Positions 23,127-32,269 of a stretch of DNA of 64,000 bases are shown here, one piece after another; position 1 is the first letter of the stretch; the number at the start of each line of letters is the position of its first letter. The notes beneath the pieces were generated by a model, which ran no database searches, was not told the origin of the DNA, and saw only the letters and a list, made by a program, of their open reading frames with translations. Origin of the DNA: Pseudomonas indica NBRC 103045. GTDB taxonomy: Bacteria > Pseudomonadota > Gammaproteobacteria > Pseudomonadales > Pseudomonadaceae. Where the stretch lies: positions 1 to 64,000 of the forward strand of contig NZ_BDAC01000012.1 in the NCBI RefSeq assembly GCF_002091635.1, in the 5' to 3' direction. The position numbers and the translations under genes are program-made.

Positions 23127-23294
23127 GGCACCTCTAAAAACTACCTGCGTTGTCATCACTGCGTTAAAAACAAGCTCGGATGCGAGCCCAGTCAAAATGC
23201 TCATTTACAGCCCGTAAACTGCGCTTTTTCGCTTGTTTTTGTGGGGCCGCCGAGGCCTTGTGCTGACTGCCTCGTCTACGTTTTTAGAGGTGCC
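23127..23294. mobile_element. MITE, 168 bp with perfect 15-bp inverted repeats
   Basis: GGCACCTCTAAAAAC at 23127-23141 is exactly complementary to GTTTTTAGAGGTGCC at 23280-23294. CTCTAG flanks both ends (23121-23126 and 23295-23300) as a target duplication. The interior has no ORF. On the minus strand it contains GCGCAGTTTAC and GTAAATGAGCAT, a hairpin that also occurs in the element at 10569-10715. It lies between the toxin gene and dppA. Confidence 0.85.
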
Positions 23295-23356
23295 CTCTAG
23301 TCCGAGGGCTGGGCTGGCTCGGGCTTCACACCCTCGGTCGAATGAATTCGACCCTC

Positions 23357-23383
23357 GCTCCCGGCCGATATGCGGCCGGGAGC
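23357..23383 (-). terminator. Hairpin downstream of dppA-type gene
   Basis: GCTCCCGGCCG and CGGCCGGGAGC enclose a short AT-rich loop. The stem lies 8 bases downstream of the stop codon at 23391. A T run is missing. A partial REP motif (GTCGAATGAATTCGAC) follows. Confidence 0.7.
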
Positions 23384-23390
23384 GGTGGGG

Positions 23391-24989
23391 TTATTTCACG
23401 CCGACGCCGTAGAAGGAGTTCAACCCGAACGGGCTGACCTTGAAGTCTTGCACGGTCTTGCGCATGGGCTGGTTGACGGTGGAGTGGGCGATCGGGGTGA
23501 TCGGTACCTGGCCCTTGAGGATGTGCTGGGCCTCTTTGTAAAGGGCGGTGCGCTTGTCCTGGTCGGTGACGCGCTTGCCGTCCTTGATTAGCTTGTCGTA
23601 CTCGGGGTAGCACCACTTGGAGAAGTTGTTGCCGTTCACCGCGTCGCAGCCGTAGAGGGTGCCCAGCCAGTTGTCCGGGTCGCCGTTGTCGCCGGTCCAG
23701 CCGATCAGCATGGTGTCGTGCTCGCCGGCCTTGGAGCGCTTGAGGTACTCGCCCCATTCGTAGGTGACGATACGGGCCTTGATGCCGACCTTGGCCCAGT
23801 CGGACTGGATCATCTCGGCCATCAGCTTGGCGTTGGGGTTGTATGGACGCTGCACCGGCATGGCCCAGAGGGTGATTTCGGTACCTTCCTTGATGCCGGC
23901 CTTTTTCAGCAGTTCCTTGGCTTTTTCCGGGTCGTAGACGGTGTCCTGGATGCTGTCGTCATAGGACCACTGGGTCGGCGGCAGGGCGTTCTTGGCCAGT
24001 TGGCCGGCACCCTGGTACACGGCGCCGATGATCGCCTTCTTGTTCACCGCCATGTCCAGCGCCTGGCGCACTTCGAGCTGGTCGAGCGGCTTGTGGGTGA
24101 CGTTGTAGGCGATGTAGCCGAGATTGAAGCCGGGCTGTTCGGCGACTTCGAGGTTCGGGTCCTTCTTCAGGCCTTCGAGGTCGGCCGGGCGCGGGTTGAG
24201 GGTGATCTGGCACTCGCCGGCCTTGAGCTTCTGGGCGCGCACCGAGGCGTCGGTGTTGATCGAGAAGATCAGGTTGTCCACCTTCACTTCGTCCGGGTTC
24301 CAGTAGTCCTTGTTGCCGGTGAAGCGGATCTGCGCGTCCTTCTGGTAACGCTTGAACACGAAGGGGCCGGTGCCGATGGGCTTCTGGTTGATGTCGGCGG
24401 GCTTGCCGGCCTTGAGCAACTGGTCGGCGTACTCGGCGGAGTGGATCGAGGCGAAGCTCATCGCCAGGTTCTGGATGAACGCGGCGTCGACCGCAGCCAG
24501 GGTGAACTTGACGGTGTGGTCGTCGAGTTTTTCCACGCTGGTGATGTTGGTGTCCATCCCCATGTCGGTGAAGTAGGGGAATTCGGTGGGGTAGGCCTTA
24601 CGGAACGGGTGGTCCTTGTCGAGCATGCGCTGGAAGGTGAACAGCACGTCGTCCGCATTGAATTCGCGGGTCGGCTTGAAGAAGTCGGTGCTGTGGAATT
24701 TCACGCCCTTGCGGAGGTGGAAGGTGTAGGTCAGGCCGTCGTCGGAGACGTCCCAGCTTTCCGCCAGGCCCGGCACGACCTTGGTACCGCCGCGCTCGAA
24801 CTGGCTCAGGCGGTTGTAGACGGTCTCGGCCGCGGCATCGAAATCGGTGCCGGTGGTGAACTGGCCCGGGTCGAAGCCGGCCGGGCTGCCTTCCGAGCAG
24901 AACACGAGGTTGCTGGCGGCCTGGGCGACGGGAGCGCCGGCGATCAGCCCTGCGCCGAGAAGAAACGGAATGACGGCGTTTTTGCGCAT
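23391..24989 (-). CDS. Periplasmic peptide-binding protein (DppA-type), 532 aa
   Basis: The start has TTGAGGA upstream, and a signal peptide is present ([24 protein letters not shown]). The mature protein begins [20 protein letters not shown] and shows family 5 features ([50 protein letters not shown]). It is a close paralogue of the protein at 15121-16719. P. aeruginosa has two dppA genes at this position; here there is one, and the island 18.9-23.3 kb lies between it and mdpA. No PsdR-type palindrome was found in the 209 bp upstream. Confidence 0.92.
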   Translation of the reverse strand: MRKNAVIPFLLGAGLIAGAPVAQAASNLVFCSEGSPAGFDPGQFTTGTDFDAAAETVYNRLSQFERGGTKVVPGLAESWDVSDDGLTYTFHLRKGVKFHSTDFFKPTREFNADDVLFTFQRMLDKDHPFRKAYPTEFPYFTDMGMDTNITSVEKLDDHTVKFTLAAVDAAFIQNLAMSFASIHSAEYADQLLKAGKPADINQKPIGTGPFVFKRYQKDAQIRFTGNKDYWNPDEVKVDNLIFSINTDASVRAQKLKAGECQITLNPRPADLEGLKKDPNLEVAEQPGFNLGYIAYNVTHKPLDQLEVRQALDMAVNKKAIIGAVYQGAGQLAKNALPPTQWSYDDSIQDTVYDPEKAKELLKKAGIKEGTEITLWAMPVQRPYNPNAKLMAEMIQSDWAKVGIKARIVTYEWGEYLKRSKAGEHDTMLIGWTGDNGDPDNWLGTLYGCDAVNGNNFSKWCYPEYDKLIKDGKRVTDQDKRTALYKEAQHILKGQVPITPIAHSTVNQPMRKTVQDFKVSPFGLNSFYGVGVK

Positions 24990-25198
24990 GATGTCCTCAA
25001 TTTGTTGTCATTGTCGTCGAGGTACGGCCTCATGGGCCGACCCGGGTGAAGCTATGCAGGGCGTATGCCCGGTGCAAGTCACCCGGATTCTTTCGGGGCG
25101 AATCTGCTTCCAGTTCGTCCGTGAATGTCGCGTTTTTATAACTATCCTGACGGGCCGGTCAGCCGGCGGTGCGCCATACGGAGCACCGCCGCACCGGA

Positions 25199-25909
25199 TC
25201 AGGGCATTTCCACTTCGATCACGCCATCGGCGTTCAGGGTGATCTGGCTGGTGCCGGCCTCGATGTCCTGGGCCGGAGCGCTGGCTTCCATCAAGGCCAT
25301 GCCTTTCATGGCCATGCGCGGCATCGGTTGCGGGAAGCCGCCGCTGCTGAGGTTCAGGTTGACCAGTTTGTAGCCCTTGCCGCCGAGCGCTTCGGTGGCG
25401 AGCTGGGCGCGGGCCTTGAAGGCGGCCACGGCTTCCTTGAGCAGGGCGTCTTCATGTTGCTTGCGGGTGGCCTGGGAGATGGCGAAGTCCATGCCGCCCA
25501 TCTTCATGCTGCTCATCAGGTCGGCGGTGAGCTGGGAGAGGGCGGCGAAGTCGGCGCTTTCCAGGCGCACCTCGGCGCGCTCGCGCCAGGCGGTGATCTT
25601 CTGGCCTTTCTCGTCGTAGACCGGATAGCTGTTGCGGCTGCCGAGGCTGACGGTCACGCCCTTGACCTTGCGCGCCTGGTCGACGGCGGCATTGAGGGTA
25701 CGGGTGATGTCGCCGGCCAGCTTGGCCGGGTCGCTGCTCTGCGCTTCGCTGTAGAGCAGCACGTGCATACGGTCGTGGGCCACTTCCTGGCTGACTTCGG
25801 CGCGCAGGGCGATCTGGTTGTAGCGGGGTTCGTCGGCACCGGCCGGCAGGCTGGCGAGGGCCGCGAGGCTCAGGCTGAACAGCGCGGCGAGACGGGGGAG
25901 GGAAAGCAT
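25199..25909 (-). CDS. SIMPL-domain periplasmic protein, 236 aa
   Basis: The ATG at 25909 follows AAGGAG and opens a signal peptide (MLSLPRLAALFSLSLAALAS). The rest is a SIMPL/DUF541 domain: ALRAEVSQEVAHDRMHVLLY, TLNAAVDQARKVKGVTVSLG, GMDFAISQATRKQHEDALLK, and LGGKGYKLVNLNL. SIMPL proteins are periplasmic and often linked to oxidative or envelope stress, with no known enzyme activity. It has the same place next to roxS as its P. aeruginosa counterpart and is transcribed divergently from roxS. Confidence 0.85.
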   Translation of the reverse strand: MLSLPRLAALFSLSLAALASLPAGADEPRYNQIALRAEVSQEVAHDRMHVLLYSEAQSSDPAKLAGDITRTLNAAVDQARKVKGVTVSLGSRNSYPVYDEKGQKITAWRERAEVRLESADFAALSQLTADLMSSMKMGGMDFAISQATRKQHEDALLKEAVAAFKARAQLATEALGGKGYKLVNLNLSSGGFPQPMPRMAMKGMALMEASAPAQDIEAGTSQITLNADGVIEVEMP

Positions 25910-26126
25910 GGCAACTCCTTGTACAGGGTGGATTGCAAGAGAGTAGAGCGTTTTCGCCACCTTGCTAGCCGGAGCGCGGAGGTGGCAGTCGATCCTTTGG
26001 ACGTAACGCGCAGGCAATCCGGGTTAAATCGGGTTTCACTGCGTCGCGTTGCCGCAGATCAGCAGTCAGCCGGCGAGGCTTGGTTATACTCGGGCCTCGC
26101 CCGATGCCGGTCCCCATGGAACACGC

Positions 26127-27401
26127 ATGCTCGAACCCGTACAGCTTCTTTCCGCCAGCCGGCAGAATCTCTGGCGTCTCACGCTGATCCGCATCCTCGT
26201 GCTGGCCGCCCAGGCCGGCTCGGTAGGCATCGCCTACGTCTCCGACCTGCTGCCGCTGCCCTGGCTCGAGTTGAGCATGACCCTCTGTGTGTCCGCCGGG
26301 CTGTGCCTGCTCACCGCGCTGCGACTGCGCGGCCCGTGGCCGGTGACCGAGCTGGAGTATGCCGTCCAGCTCGCCTGCGACCTGATCATCCACAGCGTGC
26401 TGCTGTACTACTCGGGGGGCTCCACCAACCCCTTCGTTTCCTATTACCTGGTGCCGCTGACCATCGCCGCGGCGATCCTGCCGTGGTTCTATTCCATGGT
26501 GCTCAGCGGCCTGGCGCTGACCGGCTACACCGCACTGCTGATCTGGTATCACCCGCTGCACATGGCCAATGTCCAGCACGAGGCCATGCTGATCAGCCTG
26601 CACCTGTTCGGCATGTGGCTGAACTTCGCCCTGTCGGCGGCTTTCATCACCTTCTTCGTGGTCAAGATGGCCGGGGCGCTTCGTCGCCAGGACCAGCTCC
26701 AGGCCGAGCGCCGCGAAGAGATGCTGCGCGACCAGCAACTGCTCGCCGTGGCGACCCAGGCCGCCGGCGCCGCCCATGAGTTGGGCACGCCGCTGGCGAC
26801 CATGAGCGTATTGATCAAGGAGCTGCGCCGCGAGCACCCCGACCCGCTGCTACAGGAGGATCTGGCGGTGCTGCAGGAGCAGGTCAAGCTGTGCAAGGAC
26901 ACCCTGCAGCATCTGGTTCGCGCGGCCGAGGCCGACCGTCGCCAGACCGTGGAAGAACAGAGCGCCGCTGCCTGGCTGGAGGCCGCGCTGAACCGCTGGC
27001 ACCTGATGCGCCCGGAAGCCAGCTACCGCTACCAGCGCCTCGGCCAGGGCAGCGTGCCGCGCCTGGCGCCGCCGCCGGACCTGACCCAGGCACTGCTCAA
27101 CCTGTTGAACAACGCCGCCGATGCTTGCCCGGACGACCTCGATATCTGCCTCGACTGGGACGCCTACGAGCTGTGCATCAGCATCCGCGACCACGGGGTC
27201 GGCGTGCCCCTGGCGATCGCCGAGCAACTCGGCAAACCCTTCTTCACCACCAAGGGCAAGGGCTTCGGCCTCGGCCTGTTCCTCAGCCAGGCCAGCGTGA
27301 CCCGGGCCGGCGGGTCGGTGAAGCTCTACAATCACGAGGAGGGCGGAACGCTGACCGAGCTGCGCCTTCCGAGACTGGCAGCGAGAGACGACCATGAGTG
27401 A
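26127..27401 (+). CDS. roxS: Redox-responsive sensor histidine kinase RoxS (RegB/PrrB type)
   Basis: The start at 26127 (MLEPVQLLSASRQNLWRLTL) gives 424 aa. There are about six TM segments, then a cytoplasmic kinase. The quinone-binding motif GGSTNPF of the RegB/PrrB family is visible near residue 97. The phospho-accepting His is H217 in AAGAAHELGTPLATMS, with N-box LLNNAADACPD and G-boxes DHGVGVP and GKGFGLGLFL. In P. aeruginosa RoxSR controls the cyanide-insensitive oxidase and other respiratory genes. It overlaps roxR by 8 bases. Confidence 0.92.
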   Translation: MLEPVQLLSASRQNLWRLTLIRILVLAAQAGSVGIAYVSDLLPLPWLELSMTLCVSAGLCLLTALRLRGPWPVTELEYAVQLACDLIIHSVLLYYSGGSTNPFVSYYLVPLTIAAAILPWFYSMVLSGLALTGYTALLIWYHPLHMANVQHEAMLISLHLFGMWLNFALSAAFITFFVVKMAGALRRQDQLQAERREEMLRDQQLLAVATQAAGAAHELGTPLATMSVLIKELRREHPDPLLQEDLAVLQEQVKLCKDTLQHLVRAAEADRRQTVEEQSAAAWLEAALNRWHLMRPEASYRYQRLGQGSVPRLAPPPDLTQALLNLLNNAADACPDDLDICLDWDAYELCISIRDHGVGVPLAIAEQLGKPFFTTKGKGFGLGLFLSQASVTRAGGSVKLYNHEEGGTLTELRLPRLAARDDHE

Positions 27402-27954
27402 AAACCCCCAGATCGAAGGCGAAGAGCAGCCGCACCTGCTGCTGGTCGATGACGACGCCACCTTCACCCGCGTGATGGCGCGCGCCATGGACCGGCGCGG
27501 CCTGCGCGTGACCTGTGCCGGTTCGGCCGAAGAGGGCTTGAAGCTGGCGGAACAGGACCTGCCGGACTACGCCGTGCTGGACCTGAAGATGGAAGGCGAC
27601 TCCGGGCTGGTCCTGCTGCCCAAGCTGCTGGCGCTGGACCCGGAAATGCGCGTGCTGATCCTCACCGGTTATTCGAGCATCGCCACCGCCGTGGAGGCGA
27701 TCAAGCGTGGCGCCTGCAACTACCTGTGCAAGCCGGCCGACGCCGACGACGTGCTCACCGCGCTGCTCTCCGAGCATGCCGACCTGGACAGCCTGGTGCC
27801 GGAAAACCCGATGTCGGTGGATCGCCTGCAGTGGGAGCACATCCAGCGCGTCCTGGCCGAACACGACGGCAATATCTCCGCCACCGCCCGTGCCCTGGGC
27901 ATGCACCGCCGCACCTTGCAGCGTAAGTTGCAGAAGCGCCCGGTCCGCCGCTGA
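27394..27954 (+). CDS. roxR: Response regulator RoxR (RegA/PrrA type), 186 aa
   Basis: The receiver domain has the acidic pair in LLVDDDATF, the phospho-acceptor D63 in AVLDLKMEGDSG, Thr in LILTGYSS and Lys in YLCKPADADD. A short linker leads to a Fis-type HTH (ISATARALGMHRRTLQRKLQ). Length and order match the RegA/PrrA family. It is translated from within the end of roxS, so kinase and regulator are made together. Confidence 0.93.
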   Translation: MSENPQIEGEEQPHLLLVDDDATFTRVMARAMDRRGLRVTCAGSAEEGLKLAEQDLPDYAVLDLKMEGDSGLVLLPKLLALDPEMRVLILTGYSSIATAVEAIKRGACNYLCKPADADDVLTALLSEHADLDSLVPENPMSVDRLQWEHIQRVLAEHDGNISATARALGMHRRTLQRKLQKRPVRR

Positions 27955-28057
27955 CTGGCTGAAACCTGCCCGGCCAGGCATGCGCCACGGCCGGGGAGAC
28001 GCTTTTCCGCGTTCATATGGCTATGATTAGCAACCTAATCGATAGCCGGGTCGCGGT

Positions 28058-28999
28058 ATGCTCCCTCTCGTCCTGCAGACGCTGAACATCACCCTTCCGG
28101 TCTTCGCGATGCTTTTCCTGGGCATCCTGCTGAAGCGCCTGGGGCTGATCGATGCCCATTTCGTCAACACCGCCTCCGGGCTGGTGTTCAACGTCAGCAT
28201 GCCGGTCATGCTGTTCCTCGCCATTCTCCATGCCGACCTCAATACCGCGCTGCAACCGGCGGTGATCGGCTATTTCGTGGCGGCGACCCTGGCCGGCTTC
28301 CTGCTCAGTTGGGGCTGGGCGATCTGGCGCTGCCCGCGCGCCGACCGGGGTGTCTATGTGCAGGGCTCGTTCCGCGGCAACAACGGCATCGTCGGTCTGG
28401 CGCTGGCCACCAGCCTGTACGGCGACTATGGCCTGTCCCTCGGTGGCGTGCTGGGCGGGGTGGTGATCCTTAGCTACAACACCCTGTCCGTGCTGGTGCT
28501 GGAGGTCTACAACCCGAACGTCAAGACCAGCGTCCGCCACATCCTGCGCAGCATTTTCACCAACCCGCTGATCCTCGGCGTGCTGCTGGCCATTCCCTTC
28601 GCCTACTGGAAGATTCCGCTGCCGGGCGCGCTGATCGTTTCCGGCGAGTACCTGGCGAAACTGACCCTGCCGCTGGCGCTGATCTGCATTGGCGGCACCT
28701 TGTCGCTGGCCTCGCTGCGTGCCTCCAGCCACCTGGCCATCGGCGCCAGCCTGATCAAGATGGTCTGGATGCCGCTGTTCGCCACGCTGGGCGCGTTCTT
28801 CTGCGGCTTCCGCGGCGCCGAGCTGGGCATCCTGTTCCTCTATTTCGCCAGCCCGACGGCGGCGGCCAGTTTCGTCATGGCCAAGGCGGCGGGCGGCAAC
28901 CACGACCTGGCGGCGGCGATCATCGTGATCACCACCCTGGCGGCGGTGGTGACCACCAATATCGGTCTGGCGGTGTTGCAGTGGGGCGGTTGGATTTGA
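28058..28999 (+). CDS. AEC-family transporter, 313 aa
   Basis: About ten hydrophobic segments are spread over the whole length (LNITLPVFAMLFLGILLKRL, VMLFLAILHADL, ending VVTTNIGLAVLQWGGWI). The conserved FRGNNGIVGLALA and FASPTAAASFVMA regions are typical of the auxin-efflux-carrier family in bacteria, which exports or imports small organic acids. The substrate cannot be read from the sequence. It lies between roxR and the mag operon, about 100 bp from either side. Confidence 0.85.
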   Translation: MLPLVLQTLNITLPVFAMLFLGILLKRLGLIDAHFVNTASGLVFNVSMPVMLFLAILHADLNTALQPAVIGYFVAATLAGFLLSWGWAIWRCPRADRGVYVQGSFRGNNGIVGLALATSLYGDYGLSLGGVLGGVVILSYNTLSVLVLEVYNPNVKTSVRHILRSIFTNPLILGVLLAIPFAYWKIPLPGALIVSGEYLAKLTLPLALICIGGTLSLASLRASSHLAIGASLIKMVWMPLFATLGAFFCGFRGAELGILFLYFASPTAAASFVMAKAAGGNHDLAAAIIVITTLAAVVTTNIGLAVLQWGGWI

Positions 29000-29099
29000 A
29001 TCCTAACTGTGACGGAATTCTTCTTTTCCAGTGAGCCCATTGCGGGCTTGATGGCGACTCGCTAGCCTTTGCCACCTTCGCGCCGTTAACGGATTAAAC

Positions 29100-29891
29100 A
29101 TGCGCATCCTCCCCTGTCTGCTCCTCGTCCTGGCTGCGTTCGTCGCAACGGCCCGGGCGGAACCTTCCGTGTCCCTGGAAGGCCCCACGGCAGGCTGGCG
29201 CTATAACGGACTCAACGAGCGCGACGGCGAAGCCCGCGTCGCCTATCCCACCCCACCCATCGACCGGGGCGCCCAGCGTGGGCGCAGCCTGATCGAGGGG
29301 CGCCTGAAAGACCTCGCCGACGCCCGCCAGCCGTACCGCCTGGTGGTCAACGGCAACCCGCTGCCGCTCTACACCGATGCCGAAGGGCGCTTCGTGCGGC
29401 CCTATAACTTCGGCGCCGGCTCCAACAGCGTGGCTCTCAGCGTCGACGGCAAGACGGTCAAGCGCGTGCAGTTCTACGAGGCCAACCAGAGCAAGACGCC
29501 CGCGCGCCTGCGCATTGCCCTCGGTTGGGACGATCCCAAGGCCGAACTCGACCTGCATGTCATTACCCCGGACGGCCAGCACGCCTTCTGGGCCCACCCG
29601 GTGCTGAGCAACGGCGGCGGCCTGGACGTGGACAGCGTCGACGGGCCCGGACCGGAGATGTTCACCCTGGCCGCGCCGCCCCACGGCACCTACCTGGTGT
29701 ACGTCAACTACTGGGGCAACCTCGGCCCGCAGGGCTACAACTTCCAGGCCGGCAGTAACCAGAACGACCTCATCACCGCCCAGATCAACCTGGTGTTCAA
29801 CGAGAACACCGTGAACGAGAAGCGCGAGACCTTCGTGGTGCCGCTGCGCGCCATCGGCGACCTGCTGCTCGTCAAATCCTTCAACCATTGA
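29100..29891 (+). CDS. magA: MagA, DUF2135 periplasmic protein, 263 aa
   Basis: The signal peptide is MRILPCLLLVLAAFVATARA. The C-terminal half is a DUF2135 domain (LRIALGWDDPKAELDLHVIT, PDGQHAFWAHPVLSNGGGLD, YLVYVNYWG), a YfaP-type beta-sandwich fold. It is the first gene of the operon that encodes a bacterial alpha-2-macroglobulin and is a paralogue of MagF, the last gene. The role within the Mag complex is not known; periplasmic accessory protein is the best description. Confidence 0.9.
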   Translation: MRILPCLLLVLAAFVATARAEPSVSLEGPTAGWRYNGLNERDGEARVAYPTPPIDRGAQRGRSLIEGRLKDLADARQPYRLVVNGNPLPLYTDAEGRFVRPYNFGAGSNSVALSVDGKTVKRVQFYEANQSKTPARLRIALGWDDPKAELDLHVITPDGQHAFWAHPVLSNGGGLDVDSVDGPGPEMFTLAAPPHGTYLVYVNYWGNLGPQGYNFQAGSNQNDLITAQINLVFNENTVNEKRETFVVPLRAIGDLLLVKSFNH

Positions 29892-29903
29892 GTGTTTCCC
29901 GCC

Positions 29904-31634
29904 ATGCGCGACTCTTCCTCCGCCTCCCAGAAAAGCGCCCGCTCCGGCCGCCTGCGCCTGCTGCTGATCGCCTTGGTCATTGCCCTGCCGGTGGCCTCCG
30001 GCGGCCTGTTCGCCTGGCTGCAGCAGCGGTCGGCGGGGGATCGCCATCTGGTCGAGCGCAATGCCCTGGGGCTCGACCTGGCGCGCCCCGACGTGCTGAT
30101 CGAGAGTCAGTCCCTGAGCCGTCTGCCCCGGGACCTGCTGGCTGTCCCGTTGCTGCGCGACACCCTCACCGAGGACTTCGTCTTCTATTACGAGCAGAAC
30201 GCCGACCGCCTGGGGCTGGCGGGCAGCCTGCGGCGCATCGTCTACGAACATGACCTCGAATGGCGCGACACCCTGCTCGACGAGTTGCTCGACCAGCCGG
30301 CCCAGGTCGCCCTCTGGCGCGACGCGGGCGGCCGGCTCCGGCATTTCCTCGTCGCCATCGAGCGTGGCGGGCTGGCCAGGCTGCTGGAACCGGTAGCCAA
30401 GCTGGCGCTGAACGACAGCCAACTGAGCGTGGCCGGCGAACTGAACGTGGACGGCATCGCCGTGCCGCTGTACCGCCTGCGCTACCAGAACCAGCGCTCG
30501 GTGCTTTTCGCCTCCCATGGCGACCGGCTGATCGTCGCGTCCAGCGCGGACATGCTGTTCGCCGAGATGCCGGCCAAGGCGTCGTCCAGTGGGGATGACA
30601 GCGCGCCGCTGGCCCAAGTCAGCGCCGAGACGGCGGAAAGCCTGCTCAGCGGCGGTCAGCCGTTCGATGCGCGTTTCGGCCTGGCGCCGCGCGAAGGGCT
30701 GGCACATCGCATCGCGCTCGGCTCGGAATACCTGGCGCTGGGCTATCAGCGCTTCATCCCCAGTTTCGCCGGGTTGCGCTTCGAGATGGGCGAGGGCGGC
30801 TGGCGCAGCTTCCTTGCCCTGCACGAGGTGGACGGCCAGCCGGCGTTCGACTTCGCTCCGGTGTGGCGCGCCATGCCGATGGGCGCCAGCGCTTGTGTCG
30901 CGCTGCCGGCGGCGCCGGCCATGGCGGAGCGGCTGCTGGATCGCGTCGGCGCCGGTGCGGAGGTGGCGACGCGGCTGTCGGCGCGGCTCAGCGGCACCGC
31001 CGGGTTGTGTTGGTATGCCGAATCCCGCTTGCATTCGCCGCTGCTGGTCGGCCAGTTGACGGCCGCCCCCGACGAGCAGACGGATGCCGACATCGGCGCC
31101 CTGTTCGGGTCGGTGATCGGCGCCTGGGAGACCTTCGCCGAGAACGGCAGCTTCCCCGTGCAGGAGGAGCAGCAGGGCGACCTGCATACCTGGCGACGCG
31201 AGGTCAGCTCCAACTTCGGCCAATACCCTGCCGACCAGGCGGAGCATGCCGACGCCATGGCCGCCCGTGGCTTCTTCCGCATCAGCCTGGCGCGGCGCGG
31301 CCAGACCCTGCTGTTCTCCCTCGACGACCAACTGGTGGACAAGGCCCTGGCCACCCTCGACAAGCGCTTCCCGCCGCTGGCCGAGGTGCTGCCGGGCGAC
31401 GCCCTGGTGCCGGCCTTCCTGGCGCCGGAGGCCCTGGCCGCGCTGCTGGAGCGGGAAACGCTGGACAGCCTGCCCAAGGACATGGAGCCGGTCTTCCGTA
31501 ACGCCGCGGAAACCCACCTGCTGCCCAAGCTGCGCGCCCTGGCCGGGCACAAGCGCTACGCCCTGGCGGTGCCGCAAACCGAACACGCCGACGGCCGTTG
31601 GCAATGGCTGCCCCTGGAGTGGCGCGCACTGTGA
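29904..31634 (+). CDS. magB: MagB, DUF2138 inner-membrane-anchored protein, 576 aa
   Basis: The ATG at 29904 is preferred over a GTG at 29892. One N-terminal TM segment ([20 protein letters not shown]) is followed by a large periplasmic part. The length and order match the E. coli YfaA type (DUF2138), which is always found with the macroglobulin gene. Its stop overlaps the GTG start of magC by four bases. The function is unknown; an anchor or assembly factor for MagD is an inference from the operon. Confidence 0.85.
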   Translation: MRDSSSASQKSARSGRLRLLLIALVIALPVASGGLFAWLQQRSAGDRHLVERNALGLDLARPDVLIESQSLSRLPRDLLAVPLLRDTLTEDFVFYYEQNADRLGLAGSLRRIVYEHDLEWRDTLLDELLDQPAQVALWRDAGGRLRHFLVAIERGGLARLLEPVAKLALNDSQLSVAGELNVDGIAVPLYRLRYQNQRSVLFASHGDRLIVASSADMLFAEMPAKASSSGDDSAPLAQVSAETAESLLSGGQPFDARFGLAPREGLAHRIALGSEYLALGYQRFIPSFAGLRFEMGEGGWRSFLALHEVDGQPAFDFAPVWRAMPMGASACVALPAAPAMAERLLDRVGAGAEVATRLSARLSGTAGLCWYAESRLHSPLLVGQLTAAPDEQTDADIGALFGSVIGAWETFAENGSFPVQEEQQGDLHTWRREVSSNFGQYPADQAEHADAMAARGFFRISLARRGQTLLFSLDDQLVDKALATLDKRFPPLAEVLPGDALVPAFLAPEALAALLERETLDSLPKDMEPVFRNAAETHLLPKLRALAGHKRYALAVPQTEHADGRWQWLPLEWRAL

Positions 31635-32269
31635 AACCCTTTCGTTCATGGCTCGCCGCCCTGTGCCTGCCGATGAGCCTGGCACTGCACGCGGAGGAAA
31701 CGCCGCCCCTGGATGCCGGGCAATCCCAGGTGTTCCGCGCCTGGTTCGTGCGCATCGCCCAGGAACAATTGCGCCAGGGGCCGAGCCCGCGCTGGCACCA
31801 ACAGGACTGTGCCGGGCTGGTGCGTTTCGCCGCCAACGAGGCGCTCAAGATCCACGACGGCAAGTGGTTGCGCGCCAACGGCCTGTCCAACCGCTACCTG
31901 CCGCCCGAGCTGTTTCTGAGCGATGCGCAGCGCCAGTTCGCCCAGCGCTGGAACCAGGGCAACGGCCAGACCGGCCCCTACGTCAATGCGATCAAGCTGA
32001 TCCAGCACAACAGCCACTTCGTCGGCCGCGACCTGAACCAGGCGCAGCCGGGCGACCTGATCTTCTACGACCAGGGCGATGACCAGCACCTGATGATCTG
32101 GATGGGCCGCTACATCGCCTACCACACCGGCAGCTCCACCCCGACCGACAACGGCATGCGTGCGGTCAGCGTGCAACAACTCATGAAATGGAAGGACACC
32201 CGATGGATTCCCGACGCAACCAACCCCAACTTCATCGGCGTCTATCGACTGCACTTCCTCACGCGATGA
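31631..32269 (+). CDS. magC: MagC, DUF1175 periplasmic protein, 212 aa
   Basis: The start is a GTG overlapping the magB stop (GTGA), giving a signal peptide [20 protein letters not shown]. The domain is DUF1175 (YfaT type). A Cys in [16 protein letters not shown] (residue 60) and a His in [20 protein letters not shown] (residue 153) are arranged as in NlpC/P60 papain-like cysteine peptidases. A thiol-hydrolase activity on peptidoglycan or protein is therefore possible but unproven. It ends in an ATGA overlap with magD. Confidence 0.85.
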   Translation: MKPFRSWLAALCLPMSLALHAEETPPLDAGQSQVFRAWFVRIAQEQLRQGPSPRWHQQDCAGLVRFAANEALKIHDGKWLRANGLSNRYLPPELFLSDAQRQFAQRWNQGNGQTGPYVNAIKLIQHNSHFVGRDLNQAQPGDLIFYDQGDDQHLMIWMGRYIAYHTGSSTPTDNGMRAVSVQQLMKWKDTRWIPDATNPNFIGVYRLHFLTR

